Shown: piece after piece, positions 7,787 through 15,537 of the stretch
Numbering within the stretch: position 1 is the first letter of the stretch
Layout of the letters: each line of letters begins with the position of its first letter
NCBI GenBank assembly: GCA_964590495.1
Contig: CAZPWQ010000002.1
Coordinates: 1-64,000 of the forward strand
Direction of reading: 5' to 3'
DNA length: 64,000 bases
DNA from: CAZPWQ01 sp964590495
GTDB taxonomy: Bacteria; Bacteroidota; Rhodothermia; Balneolales; Balneolaceae
Program-made: the position numbers and the translations under genes
The notes under the pieces: generated by a model
What the model was told of the DNA's origin: nothing
Seen by the model: the letters and a program-made list of their open reading frames with translations, nothing else
Database searches by the model: none

Positions 7787-9715
7787 CTAAATATCAAGAG
7801 TCGCATATTTTGCGTTGCGTTCGATGAACTCGCGGCGTGGTTTGACATCGCCCCCCATCAAAGTAGAAAATAACTTGTCTGCCCCTGCGGCGCTTTCGAC
7901 CGTTACCTGTTGCAAAGTTCGTGTTTCAGGATCCATTGTCGTCTCCCAGAGCTGCTCGGGGTTCATCTCGCCCAATCCCTTGTAACGCGAAACATCGAAC
8001 TTTTTATTCTGTTTTTTAAGGTCCTTGATAATCTTGTCACGTGTGTCGTCATCCCAGGCATATTCTATATTATCCCGTGTATAGGAAATACGATACAGCG
8101 GCGGAGTGGCAATATAAATATGTCCCTGCTCAATAAGCGGCTTCATATAACGGTAAAAGAATGTGAGCAGCAGAGTCCTGATATGGGATCCGTCTACATC
8201 CGCATCGGTCATAATGATAATTTTGTGGTAGCGGAGGTTCTCCAGGTCAAAATCTTCTTCTGCGTGGCCGACCCCCGCACCGAGTGCCGTAATCATGGCC
8301 TGGATCTCGTTATTCTCCAGGATACGGTTGATCTTTGCTTTTTCCACATTCAGAATTTTACCACGAAGCGGAAGAATAGCCTGGAAACTACGATTTCGAC
8401 CCATTTTAGCCGAACCGCCGGCAGAGTCGCCCTCCACCATGTAAATTTCGCAGTGCTCCGGATCCTTGATGGAACAATCGGCCAGTTTCCCGGGCAGACC
8501 TCCACCGCTCATAGCACTTTTCCGCTGGATAAGCTGACGCGCTTTCCGGGCAGCTTCGCGGGCTTCAGCCGCAAGTATAACTTTTTCCAGAATCTTTTTG
8601 GCCGTCTTCGGATTCTGCTCCAGGTACTCGTTCATTTTTTCATAAACGATAACTTCGACGGCGCTTTGTACTTCCGAGTTTCCGAGCTTGGTTTTTGTTT
8701 GTCCTTCAAATTGCGGCTCAGGAACTTTGACACTCAATACGGCAGTCATTCCCTCGCGGAAATCCTCACCCGAAACACCTACATTCGACTTTAACAGTCT
8801 GTTATTCTCAGCATAGGTCTTGAGGGATCTGGTAAGAGCACGGCGAAAACCGGTAATGTGCGTACCGCCCTCGCGGGTGTTAATATTATTAACGTAGGAA
8901 TGTACGTTTTCAGAATAGGTACTGTTATAGCTAATCGCCAGTTCCACAGGTACCATATCCACTTCTCCTTTAATAAAGATGGGCTCCTTCATTAAAGCTT
9001 CGCGGGATTCATCCAGATAAGTAACAAAATCTTTCACGCCGCCTTCATAATGAAAAGATTCTTTCAGCTCTTCCTCCTCCCGTTTATCCTGCAACGTAAT
9101 AGTAATTTCCGGATTCAAAAATGCGAGTTCCCGCATTCTCTCTGCAATAATATCAAACTTGAATTCGGTTGTTTGGGTAAAGATGGTTGGATCCGGTTTG
9201 AACGTAATCAGCGTACCCGTTTTATCCGTCTTGCCTTTTACCTTGAGAGGCTGAACTGTCTTACCATATTCAAATTCCATCACATAAATTTCCCCGTCGC
9301 GATGGATCTCTGCATAAAAGTGGGAAGAGAGTCCGTTCACACAACTTACACCCACCCCATGAAGCCCGCCGGAAACCTTATATGTATTTTTGTCGAATTT
9401 ACCACCTGCGTGGAGTTTTGTAAGGACTACCTCTACTGCCGGCAGTTTAATTTTGGGATGTTCATCAACGGGAATACCGCGGCCGTTATCACTGATGGTC
9501 ATGGAACCATCTTCATTAATAATAGCTTCGATCTCATCGCAATACCCGGCAAGAGCCTCATCAATTGAATTATCTATAACTTCATTGATCAGATGATGAA
9601 GTCCGCGCTGAGCGGTATCTCCAATGTACATTGCCGGCCTCTTGCGAACAGCTTCAAGTCCCTCTAAAACCTGTATATTCTCCGCCTTGTAATCTGAACC
9701 TTTAGATTTCGCCAT
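7787..9715 (-). CDS. gyrB: DNA gyrase subunit B
   Basis: A 642-residue ATPase subunit of DNA gyrase. The GHKL ATPase domain shows NEVIDNSIDEA, ISDNGRGIPVDEHPK and GGLHGVGVSCVN in residues about 40-130. The TOPRIM domain has YMVEGDSAGGSA, LPLRGKILNVEKA and the metal-binding DADVDGSHIR. The length matches the short GyrB type that lacks the enterobacterial insert. The end PRREFIERNAKYA is the usual GyrB tail. It is first in the gyrB-gyrA unit, about 12.6 kb from the oriC-like cluster and transcribed away from it. Confidence 0.97.
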   Translation of the reverse strand: MAKSKGSDYKAENIQVLEGLEAVRKRPAMYIGDTAQRGLHHLINEVIDNSIDEALAGYCDEIEAIINEDGSMTISDNGRGIPVDEHPKIKLPAVEVVLTKLHAGGKFDKNTYKVSGGLHGVGVSCVNGLSSHFYAEIHRDGEIYVMEFEYGKTVQPLKVKGKTDKTGTLITFKPDPTIFTQTTEFKFDIIAERMRELAFLNPEITITLQDKREEEELKESFHYEGGVKDFVTYLDESREALMKEPIFIKGEVDMVPVELAISYNSTYSENVHSYVNNINTREGGTHITGFRRALTRSLKTYAENNRLLKSNVGVSGEDFREGMTAVLSVKVPEPQFEGQTKTKLGNSEVQSAVEVIVYEKMNEYLEQNPKTAKKILEKVILAAEAREAARKARQLIQRKSAMSGGGLPGKLADCSIKDPEHCEIYMVEGDSAGGSAKMGRNRSFQAILPLRGKILNVEKAKINRILENNEIQAMITALGAGVGHAEEDFDLENLRYHKIIIMTDADVDGSHIRTLLLTFFYRYMKPLIEQGHIYIATPPLYRISYTRDNIEYAWDDDTRDKIIKDLKKQNKKFDVSRYKGLGEMNPEQLWETTMDPETRTLQQVTVESAAGADKLFSTLMGGDVKPRREFIERNAKYATLDI

Positions 9716-10004
9716 AAATAAGGATGTGACTGGTGTTTAAAATGATGGTTAAGACGCCTGAAAATAGTGTATAAATAGGCAAAATCAAAGAAAGTGATCA
9801 TTTTTATTGCCGGTAGTGGAGATGGGCCCGCAGAATAGATTTAACTATTCCAAAACACGCCCTGAATCCATCTATGAAGGTACTTTCGAAGGGACTTAAT
9901 ATGTAAAAAATAAACCCTTAAAAGAAACATTGATCTTTTTTCGAAATAAGCCTATTTTTCCAGTCTATCCCGGAAACAGAATAACAGATTTGTATTAAGA
10001 TATT

Positions 10005-10250
10005 ATGGCACGCAAAGACGACATTACAGGCAAAGGAGCACAAAACGGTTATCGCTCCTCGAAGTCCAACAACAAGACTAAGCATAAATTTCAGCAGAAC
10101 CTGCAAAAGAAGAAGTTTTATGTTCCTGAAGAGGACAAGTGGGTTACGCTGAAAGTTTCTGCCAAAACACTGCGCACTATCAACAAAAAAGGTATAAGTG
10201 CCGTGTTGAAAAAAGCAAGAGAAAAAGGAACTCTTTTAAAAGACGTATAG
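10005..10250 (+). CDS. rpmB: 50S ribosomal protein L28
   Basis: An 81-residue basic ribosomal protein of the large subunit. It starts with the GKGAQNGY segment seen in Bacteroidota L28 (other bacteria have a Cys-rich GKG motif) and continues with SKSNNKTKHKF, the typical WVTLKVSAKTLRTI core and ISAVLKKAREKG. The mature protein lies near the exit-tunnel side of the 50S subunit. It is first in the rpmB-rpmG-DUF4295 cluster, with only three bases before rpmG. ATG is the start and there is no upstream Shine-Dalgarno sequence. Confidence 0.95.
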   Translation: MARKDDITGKGAQNGYRSSKSNNKTKHKFQQNLQKKKFYVPEEDKWVTLKVSAKTLRTINKKGISAVLKKAREKGTLLKDV

Positions 10251-10253
10251 ATT

Positions 10254-10418
10254 ATGGCCAAAGGAAACAGAATACAGGTAATTTTAGAGTGCACAGAAAA
10301 GCCGGGCTCCTCGCGATATGTTACGACAAAAAATCGTCGTAATACCCCTGATCGCCTGGAATTGAAAAAGTATAATCCGGTACTGCGCAAGCACACCGTT
10401 CACAAAGAAATTAAATAG
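10254..10418 (+). CDS. rpmG: 50S ribosomal protein L33
   Basis: A 54-residue ribosomal protein read from ATG at 10254 to TAG at 10416-10418. Its sequence begins MAKGNRIQVILECTE, continues through SSRYVTTKNRRNTPDRLELKK, and ends YNPVLRKHTVHKEIK, all diagnostic of L33. It lacks the CXXC pairs of zinc-binding L33 forms, so it is the zinc-independent type. It lies 3 bases after rpmB and 15 bases before the DUF4295 gene. Confidence 0.95.
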   Translation: MAKGNRIQVILECTEKPGSSRYVTTKNRRNTPDRLELKKYNPVLRKHTVHKEIK

Positions 10419-10433
10419 TAACGTAACAGCATT

Positions 10434-10604
10434 ATGGCAAAGAAGCAGACTTTTGGAACCGAAGCACGTGATCAGAAAGCCGCGCACCGCCGCATGGCAA
10501 AAGTAATTGTAGCTACCAAGACTGCCAATAATAAGTACGCTTATAAAGAAGCGATTATTGAACAGGATGAAGTCCGGGATTTCATTAAGGACAACAAAGA
10601 GTAA
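10434..10604 (+). CDS. DUF4295 small ribosome-associated protein
   Basis: A 56-residue basic protein from ATG at 10434 to TAA at 10602-10604, beginning MAKKQTFGTEARDQKAAHRR and containing KVIVATKTANNKYAYKEAI. It matches the DUF4295 family, which follows rpmB-rpmG in Bacteroidota. From memory, this family corresponds to the extra large-subunit protein called bL38 in the Flavobacterium johnsoniae ribosome; I could not check this. The position as third gene of a ribosomal cluster, 15 bases after rpmG, supports a ribosomal role. A terminator follows at 10623. Confidence 0.88.
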   Translation: MAKKQTFGTEARDQKAAHRRMAKVIVATKTANNKYAYKEAIIEQDEVRDFIKDNKE

Positions 10605-10622
10605 CAGCACAGATCTAATTGC

Positions 10623-10664
10623 AAAAAGGTTGCATTCGTTTGTGCGGGTGGAACCTTTTTTTTT
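10623..10664 (+). terminator. Terminator of the rpmB-rpmG-DUF4295 cluster
   Basis: AAAAAGGTT (10623-10631) pairs with AACCTTTTT (10652-10660) across a 20-base loop and is followed by further T to 10664. It lies 19 bases after the DUF4295 stop codon. Confidence 0.75.
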
Positions 10665-10712
10665 GCGTGTTTTTGACGATAACAACCCCTTTTACATCAA
10701 AATATTTCAGTT

Positions 10713-11168
10713 ATGCCAATAAAAGATCAGCTCATGGATGACCTTAAGCAAGCCATGAAGAATAAAGAGGAAGATCGTCTGCGGGTATTGCGGTCTATTA
10801 AAGCAAAGCTGCTTGAACGTGAAATTAGTGAGCGTAAGGGCGGAAAAGCTACGCTTTCTGATGAACAGACAATTGAAGTTTTGATGAAAGCTGCCAAACA
10901 GCGGAAAGAATCTATAGAACAGTTCAGAGACGGAGGACGCGAAGATATGGCCAAGGCCGAAGAACGCGAGCTCGAAATCATCGAATCCTATCTCCCGGAA
11001 TTCCTGACGGAAGAGGAAATCCGCGAAGTAGCGCGCAAAAAGATAAATGATCTCGGTGCCGAAAATATGTCTGACATGGGCAAAGTGATGGGCGCCCTGA
11101 TGGATGAGCTCAAAGGCCAGGCAGAAGGTTCGCTGGTAAGTAAAGTTGTTAAAGAAGAACTCTCCTGA
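10713..11168 (+). CDS. yqeY: GatB/YqeY domain protein
   Basis: A 151-residue YqeY-family protein, the stand-alone version of the tRNA-binding tail domain of the GatB amidotransferase subunit. The N-terminal half is helical (LMDDLKQAMKNKEEDRLRVLRSIKA), the middle has AAKQRKESIEQFRDGGREDM, and the C-terminus carries ESYLPEFLTEEEI and the MSDMGKVMGAL segment. Its role in the cell is not established. It starts a tight unit yqeY-cvpA-tyrS with gaps of 10 and 13 bases, suggesting cotranscription with a tRNA-charging enzyme. Confidence 0.92.
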   Translation: MPIKDQLMDDLKQAMKNKEEDRLRVLRSIKAKLLEREISERKGGKATLSDEQTIEVLMKAAKQRKESIEQFRDGGREDMAKAEERELEIIESYLPEFLTEEEIREVARKKINDLGAENMSDMGKVMGALMDELKGQAEGSLVSKVVKEELS

Positions 11169-11178
11169 TTCACACTAA

Positions 11179-11736
11179 ATGAATCTGCTCGACTTTCTGA
11201 TCATACTCCCCATCCTCTATTTCTGCTACCGGGGATTTATAAACGGCCTTATCAAGGAAGTACTCAGCATTGTGGGAATTATTCTCGCGGTATTTCTGAC
11301 TTTCAATTATATGGATGCCCTCAGCGGGGCGATACGTCCCATGTTTGAGGAAAATGAATCCTATATCCCCTTCATTTCCGCTACCATTCTGTTTATCGGT
11401 ACCATTGCACTGGTCAACCTGGCGGCTTATTTAAGTAAGAGGTTTCTGGAAACTATCAATCTGAATTTTATCAACCGCCTGGGCGGACTCGGATTCGGAT
11501 TCCTTAAGAGCGGTGTTCTCATAAGTGCTTTGCTGTTGCTTCTGGCGGGTTTCAATGTTCCCACCCAGGAATCACGCGAGGATTCAATTACCTATTCCTA
11601 TGTCATCTATTTTGCCCCGCTGGCATATGATATAGTTGCAACGGTTTATCCCGGCGCCGAAAATTTCACTGAAACAGTACAGGAAACACTCGGGCAATAT
11701 AATCCCATAGAAAATTTTCCTTTCGGAGAAAACTAA
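11179..11736 (+). CDS. CvpA-family membrane protein
   Basis: A 185-residue integral membrane protein of the CvpA family. The N-terminus LLDFLIILPILYFCYRGFIN and the following GLIKEVLSIVGIILAVFL are the family signature. Further membrane segments are at about residues 60-85 and 105-125 (GFLKSGVLISALLLLL). CvpA is linked to colicin V production in Escherichia coli and to envelope stress tolerance elsewhere; the molecular role is unclear. It lies between yqeY and tyrS with gaps of 10 and 13 bases. Confidence 0.9.
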   Translation: MNLLDFLIILPILYFCYRGFINGLIKEVLSIVGIILAVFLTFNYMDALSGAIRPMFEENESYIPFISATILFIGTIALVNLAAYLSKRFLETINLNFINRLGGLGFGFLKSGVLISALLLLLAGFNVPTQESREDSITYSYVIYFAPLAYDIVATVYPGAENFTETVQETLGQYNPIENFPFGEN

Positions 11737-11749
11737 TTTAGAACAAACC

Positions 11750-12973
11750 ATGCCATTTCTACCTGTCGACGAACAACTCGAAGTTATAAAAAGAGGCACT
11801 GTTGAGATTGTGCCGGAAGAACAGCTCGTTGAAAAGCTGAAGAAATCAAAGAAGGAAAACACGCCGTTAAAAATTAAGCTTGGGTGTGACCCCACCCGCC
11901 CCGACCTCCATCTCGGCCACTCGGTCATCCTGCGCAAGCTCCGGCAGTTCCAGGATCTGGGTCATGAGGCGATACTGATTATCGGAGATTTTACCGCGCT
12001 GATCGGAGACCCGACCGGACAGAATAAAACGCGTCCCCCGCTGACTGGTGAAGAAATAAAAGAAAATGCCTCCACTTATTTAGATCAGGCCACTCAAATC
12101 CTGGACAAATCGAAAACCACCATCGTATATAATTCTGACTGGCTGGGTACTATGGGGTTTGAAGATGTTATCAAACTGTCTTCGAAACTAACAGTTGCAC
12201 GAATGATTGAGCGGGATGATTTTTCCAAACGATTTGAAAACAACGAACCCATTTCCCTGCACGAATTTTTGTATCCGCTGGCACAGGGACAGGATTCAGT
12301 CCATCTCCGGTCGGATGTAGAGCTCGGGGGCACCGATCAGAAATTTAACCTGCTGGTGGGGCGCGATCTCCAGAGGGATGCGGGGCAAGACCCGCAAATT
12401 GCCCTGATGATGCCTTTGCTGGTTGGTACCGACGGCTCGATGAAGATGTCGAAATCATACGACAACTATATCGGGATTACGGAAGATGCCAATGATATGT
12501 ACGGAAAGGTGCTGTCTATCCCCGACGACCTGATTTACTCCTGGTTTGAACTGCTGACCGATGTACCCGTGGATGATCTGCCCGAATATAAAAAGAAGGC
12601 GGAGGAGGATCCGCGTAATACCAAGCACGAGCTTGCACTGGTTATCACCCGAATGTATCATGGCGAAGAAACTGCCAAAGCTGCACGGGAACATTTCGAA
12701 CAAACGGTAATCAAAAATGAAATACCTGACGACGCCCTGACGCTCGAATATGAAGCCGGCAGCGAAGTGCGTCTGCTTGATATAGTTTCAGATGCAGGTT
12801 TTACCTCCAGCAACGGAGAAACAAAACGGCTTATCAAACAAGGTGGTATATCCATTGACGATGAAAAAATTTCTGACAAGGGCTATAGTGTAACTTTCGA
12901 AAAGGATACAGAATTTGCCCTCAAAGTCGGCAAGCGTGGATTTGCTGTTGTAAAGGCAAAAAGAGAGAAGTAA
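11750..12973 (+). CDS. tyrS: Tyrosyl-tRNA synthetase
   Basis: A 407-residue class I aminoacyl-tRNA synthetase that charges tRNA-Tyr. The HIGH motif is present as HLGHS in LGCDPTRPDLHLGHS, followed by IIGDFTALIGDPTG, which marks the TyrZ-like subgroup. The KMSKS motif is exact (GSMKMSKSYDNY). The C-terminus (about 340-407) is an S4 RNA-binding domain (SSNGETKRLIKQGGISID). It is last in the yqeY-cvpA-tyrS unit. The stop codon falls inside the outer part of an inverted repeat that borders the next gene, so the S23 element at 12975-13427 seems to have joined exactly at the end of tyrS. Confidence 0.96.
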   Translation: MPFLPVDEQLEVIKRGTVEIVPEEQLVEKLKKSKKENTPLKIKLGCDPTRPDLHLGHSVILRKLRQFQDLGHEAILIIGDFTALIGDPTGQNKTRPPLTGEEIKENASTYLDQATQILDKSKTTIVYNSDWLGTMGFEDVIKLSSKLTVARMIERDDFSKRFENNEPISLHEFLYPLAQGQDSVHLRSDVELGGTDQKFNLLVGRDLQRDAGQDPQIALMMPLLVGTDGSMKMSKSYDNYIGITEDANDMYGKVLSIPDDLIYSWFELLTDVPVDDLPEYKKKAEEDPRNTKHELALVITRMYHGEETAKAAREHFEQTVIKNEIPDDALTLEYEAGSEVRLLDIVSDAGFTSSNGETKRLIKQGGISIDDEKISDKGYSVTFEKDTEFALKVGKRGFAVVKAKREK

Positions 12974-12974
12974 A

Positions 12975-13427
12975 AAGCAAGAAGGAGAGCCGGTTTAGCG
13001 GGATTGCTTTAGCTTTGAAAGCATTGCAAAGCACTCATTTACTAATATTGAAAGTTTATGAACATCCTCTTGAGCTAAATAATCGAGTTCCAGGGATATT
13101 TCTATTTGAGTATCTATTTCAACAACAGAGGCACGTGCTATTTCATAAAACCTTCTCTTTTCCTTAAATGTGCGTCGCACTTCTCCTTCTGATATATTCG
13201 ATATCACAGAAACAGATGCTCTCCTTAATTGACTAATAAGTCCAAACTTTTCTTCATCGGGTAGTTTGTCAGTAATAGAGTAAACTTCTTGTACAAGTTG
13301 AAGGCTTCTTTCCCATATGATCATCTTTTTATGGCTTAAATCTAACATAGACATGTAATTTATTTAAAGGTTACATGTAAGACCCATAAAAAAGAAATCC
13401 CTTACAAAAAATTTCTCCTTCTTGCTT
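12975..13427. mobile_element. Inverted-repeat-bounded S23 cassette
   Basis: AAGCAAGAAGGAGA (12975-12988) and TCTCCTTCTTGCTT (13414-13427) are perfect 14-bp inverted repeats enclosing a single minus-strand gene for a four-helix-bundle protein. Outside the core the symmetry continues imperfectly as GAAGTAA on the left and TTACTTC on the right. The left arm abuts the tyrS stop codon. A related hairpin without a gene is at 4226-4280. No transposase is present, so movement would need help from outside. The mobile-cassette reading is inference. Confidence 0.5.
12995..13354 (-). CDS. S23-type four-helix-bundle protein
   Basis: A 119-residue protein of the S23 / four-helix-bundle family, first known from intervening sequences in spirochaete 23S rRNA and related in fold to the Avd accessory protein of diversity-generating retroelements. 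Family marks are WERSLQLVQEVY, LPDEEKFGLISQLRRASVSV, SNISEG and YEIARASVVEIDTQIEIS. It is a lone gene opposite in strand to its neighbours and sits inside a 453-bp inverted-repeat cassette. ACATGTAA (13351-13358, covering the start codon) and TTACATGT (13371-13378) could fold over the translation start. Its function is unknown; pentameric nucleic-acid binding is known for relatives. Confidence 0.9.
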   Translation of the reverse strand: MSMLDLSHKKMIIWERSLQLVQEVYSITDKLPDEEKFGLISQLRRASVSVISNISEGEVRRTFKEKRRFYEIARASVVEIDTQIEISLELDYLAQEDVHKLSILVNECFAMLSKLKQSR

Positions 13428-13470
13428 CTCAATTCTTACTTCTTGCCCTGTTTTTCTGTCGAAAATATGA

Positions 13471-13478
13471 TAAATTTG
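13471..13478 (+). promoter_or_regulatory. Possible Bacteroidota-type -7 element before marR
   Basis: TAAATTTG fits the TAnnTTTG -7 consensus of Bacteroidota and lies 36 bases before the marR start. No matching TTTG -33 element is seen at the right distance, so this is weak. Confidence 0.25.
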
Positions 13479-13513
13479 CAAGCCAGTTTTTAATCTGAGA
13501 TCAAATCACCAGC

Positions 13514-13957
13514 ATGGGTACTCATTACGAAGGAAGCGAAAAGGAGAAAAAAACGCTTGATGCATTCATTAAGTTGATGCGTGCAAGTGAATCAATTAAT
13601 AATCGACTTAATCGTCACCTGTCGGAGGTTGATTTAACCATCAGCCAGTTCGGAGTACTTGAAGCATTGTTGCACCTGGGACCTCTTAATCAGACGGCAC
13701 TCGGAGAAAAGCTCCTGAAAAGCGGCGGCAATATCACACTGGTTGTTGATAACCTTGAAAAAAGCAGCTGGGTTGAACGGCGCCGTAATCCGGAAGACCG
13801 CCGGTCTGTGCTTATACATCTCACTCCTTCGGGGAAAAAATTTATTTCTTCCTATTTCCCAAAACACCTGGATCGTATTATGCAGGAATTCAAATGTCTC
13901 ACCGGAAAGGAAATTGATAAGCTGGCCAGGTTATGTAAAAAGTTGGGTGTAAAATAA
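13514..13957 (+). CDS. MarR-family transcriptional regulator
   Basis: A 147-residue winged-helix regulator. The DNA-binding part is LTISQFGVLEALLHLGPLNQTALGEKLLKSGGNITLVVDNLEKSSWVERR shortened here to its marks: the recognition helix in SGGNITLVVDNLE and the wing in RRNPEDRRSVLIHLT, the classic MarR DxRS motif. N- and C-terminal helices form the dimer interface. MarR proteins usually repress a nearby operon and release on ligand binding or oxidation. No divergent target lies next to it; a strong terminator follows at 14044. Confidence 0.92.
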   Translation: MGTHYEGSEKEKKTLDAFIKLMRASESINNRLNRHLSEVDLTISQFGVLEALLHLGPLNQTALGEKLLKSGGNITLVVDNLEKSSWVERRRNPEDRRSVLIHLTPSGKKFISSYFPKHLDRIMQEFKCLTGKEIDKLARLCKKLGVK

Positions 13958-14043
13958 AATTGGCCTCTGTCAAACAATATTTATACAGCATGAGAGTTAA
14001 GAATGTGAAAACATAACGTCTCATGTGACTCCCTTAATCCCCC

Positions 14044-14078
14044 GGGGAATGAGCTTGATCGCTCATTCCCCTTTTTTT
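14044..14078 (+). terminator. Rho-independent terminator after marR
   Basis: GGGGAATGAGC (14044-14054) and GCTCATTCCCC (14061-14071) form a perfect 11-bp stem with a 6-base loop, followed by seven T. The T-run overlaps the stop codon of the convergent permease gene. Confidence 0.9.
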
Positions 14079-15303
14079 AATCATACCTTACAGCCTCAGC
14101 CGGATTTACGGCAGAGGCCCGAACCGCCGGATACCAGCTGGCAGCAACACACAGCAGCAGGCTTCCTGCAAGGATGATGCTTACATCCAGAACGTTTATG
14201 CTAACGGGGTAAGCATCAATTATAAAGGCTGACGACAGCTTAATAAGCCCGTATTCTTTTTGCATCCAGCTGAGCAACATACCGAGAGATCCTCCAATTC
14301 CACAACCGATAAGTCCGATATAAAATCCCTGACGGACAAACACCTGCTTAACCTTTTTAGGTGTAAAACCCATCGTCAATAAAACACCGATGTCCCTGTT
14401 CTTTTGAATTACGATCATAGTCAGCGACCCGATAATATTTAGTACAGCCACAATAACAATGATCATTAGTATGACATAAGAACTCCATTTTTCCAGGTAC
14501 ATGATATCATATAACGGTTTTTGAAGATCATACCACGTGGATATTGTATAGCCATTTCCAAGAGAGCTCTGGAGGGTACTTTTAACTTTATCAGCATCAT
14601 CAGAATCCTTAAGTCGCAGGTCAACACCCGAGACCTGCCTGTTTGTATTGAAAAGTCGCTGGGCAGCTTCCTGTTCTATAAATACGGCAGGGCCTTCAAC
14701 AATTTGCAACCGGGAATATGTCCCGCGAATTTCAAACCGGTAGGTACGGGGAAGCGAGAATTGTGTAAGAGATTTGCGCAAGCCTTCGGCGCTGATAAGG
14801 ACGACATCATCCCCCACCTTCATTCTGAGTTCAGCCATCAACTGGTCACTTACCAGCATGCCGGGCCTTCTGTTATGAACGCTGAGATCTACCGATCCCG
14901 AAGTAACGCTTTGTTCGATATTATTGATTTCCAGGTATTCAGCCGGATCTATTCCCTTGACGGGAACTACCGTCTCCTGATTCCTCTGGTGGGCAAAAAG
15001 GGCTTTCCCGGAAACATATGATGCAGCTGCAGTTATGTCCGCTAAATCAGAAAATTCAGCCTGGAAGGCATCCGTCATCATTAACGACCTGCCCTCCGCA
15101 GATTCTATACGGATATCGGGATCATTTTGAAGCAACAGCCCCTGGATAACATCAAAAAAACCGTTAAAGACTGAAAGAACCACAATCAGCAACGCTGTAC
15201 CTACGGTTACTCCTGCGATACTGATCATCGTCAGCGTCGAGATCAGAGATATATGCTTTTTTGAAAAAAGATAGCGCCTGGCAATTAGCTCGATTGTTTT
15301 CAT
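14077..15303 (-). CDS. LolC/LolE-type FtsX-family ABC permease
   Basis: A 408-residue inner-membrane permease of the MacB/FtsX group. The N-terminus IARRYLFSKKHISLISTLTMISIAGVTVGTA shows the LolC/E-like start, with the first membrane helix at about residues 22-48. A periplasmic MacB-like domain spans about 50-265. Three further helices are near 270-300 (VILMIIVIVAVLNIIGSL), 325-350 and 370-395, ending SAVNPAEAVRYD. In LolCDE such proteins extract lipoproteins for transport to the outer membrane, which fits the lipoprotein-rich gene content. No LolD ATPase gene is adjacent, so the partner must lie elsewhere. Confidence 0.88.
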   Translation of the reverse strand: MKTIELIARRYLFSKKHISLISTLTMISIAGVTVGTALLIVVLSVFNGFFDVIQGLLLQNDPDIRIESAEGRSLMMTDAFQAEFSDLADITAAASYVSGKALFAHQRNQETVVPVKGIDPAEYLEINNIEQSVTSGSVDLSVHNRRPGMLVSDQLMAELRMKVGDDVVLISAEGLRKSLTQFSLPRTYRFEIRGTYSRLQIVEGPAVFIEQEAAQRLFNTNRQVSGVDLRLKDSDDADKVKSTLQSSLGNGYTISTWYDLQKPLYDIMYLEKWSSYVILMIIVIVAVLNIIGSLTMIVIQKNRDIGVLLTMGFTPKKVKQVFVRQGFYIGLIGCGIGGSLGMLLSWMQKEYGLIKLSSAFIIDAYPVSINVLDVSIILAGSLLLCVAASWYPAVRASAVNPAEAVRYD

Positions 15304-15349
15304 AGCTTTAAAATAAAGATATTACAGAAGGAAAACAGCAGCTCTTCAA

Positions 15350-15447
15350 GCAGTCAGCAGTGAGTTCTCAGCCATCAGCTGTCAGCTGCCAAGAGTCTCC
15401 GGTATCCTGCATCCAGGATCTGGTATCTGGTATCCAGAATCCAGCCC
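15350..15447. repeat. Degenerate tandem CAGC/CCAG repeats
   Basis: Two blocks of imperfect short repeats lie back to back in the divergent gap. The first is built from CAGTCAGCAG, CATCAGCTGTCAGC units. The second is built from GGTATCCTGCATCCAG, GGTATCTGGTATCCAG, AATCCAG units. No reading frame is evident. The origin is unclear; such blocks are seen in intergenic regions of related genomes. Confidence 0.5.
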
Positions 15448-15537
15448 CCCTTCACAAAATTTTACCTCGAATGGCAGTTATTTTTTTATACTTTCTTTTA
15501 ACTCTTGACAAGGATAATGATTTTATTTTAAACTGAT

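Noticed and set aside
7910..8794. 294-codon plus-strand frame
   Set aside because: It lies wholly antisense within gyrB and its product is rich in Cys, Phe and His without any family signature.
10284..10685. 133-codon minus-strand frame
   Set aside because: It is antisense to rpmG and the DUF4295 gene and crosses their terminator.
12995..13354. 23S rRNA intervening sequence
   Set aside because: The gene is S23-like but lies between protein genes, not inside an rRNA.
15350..15447. CRISPR-like array
   Set aside because: The short units are degenerate and contiguous, without spacers of constant length.
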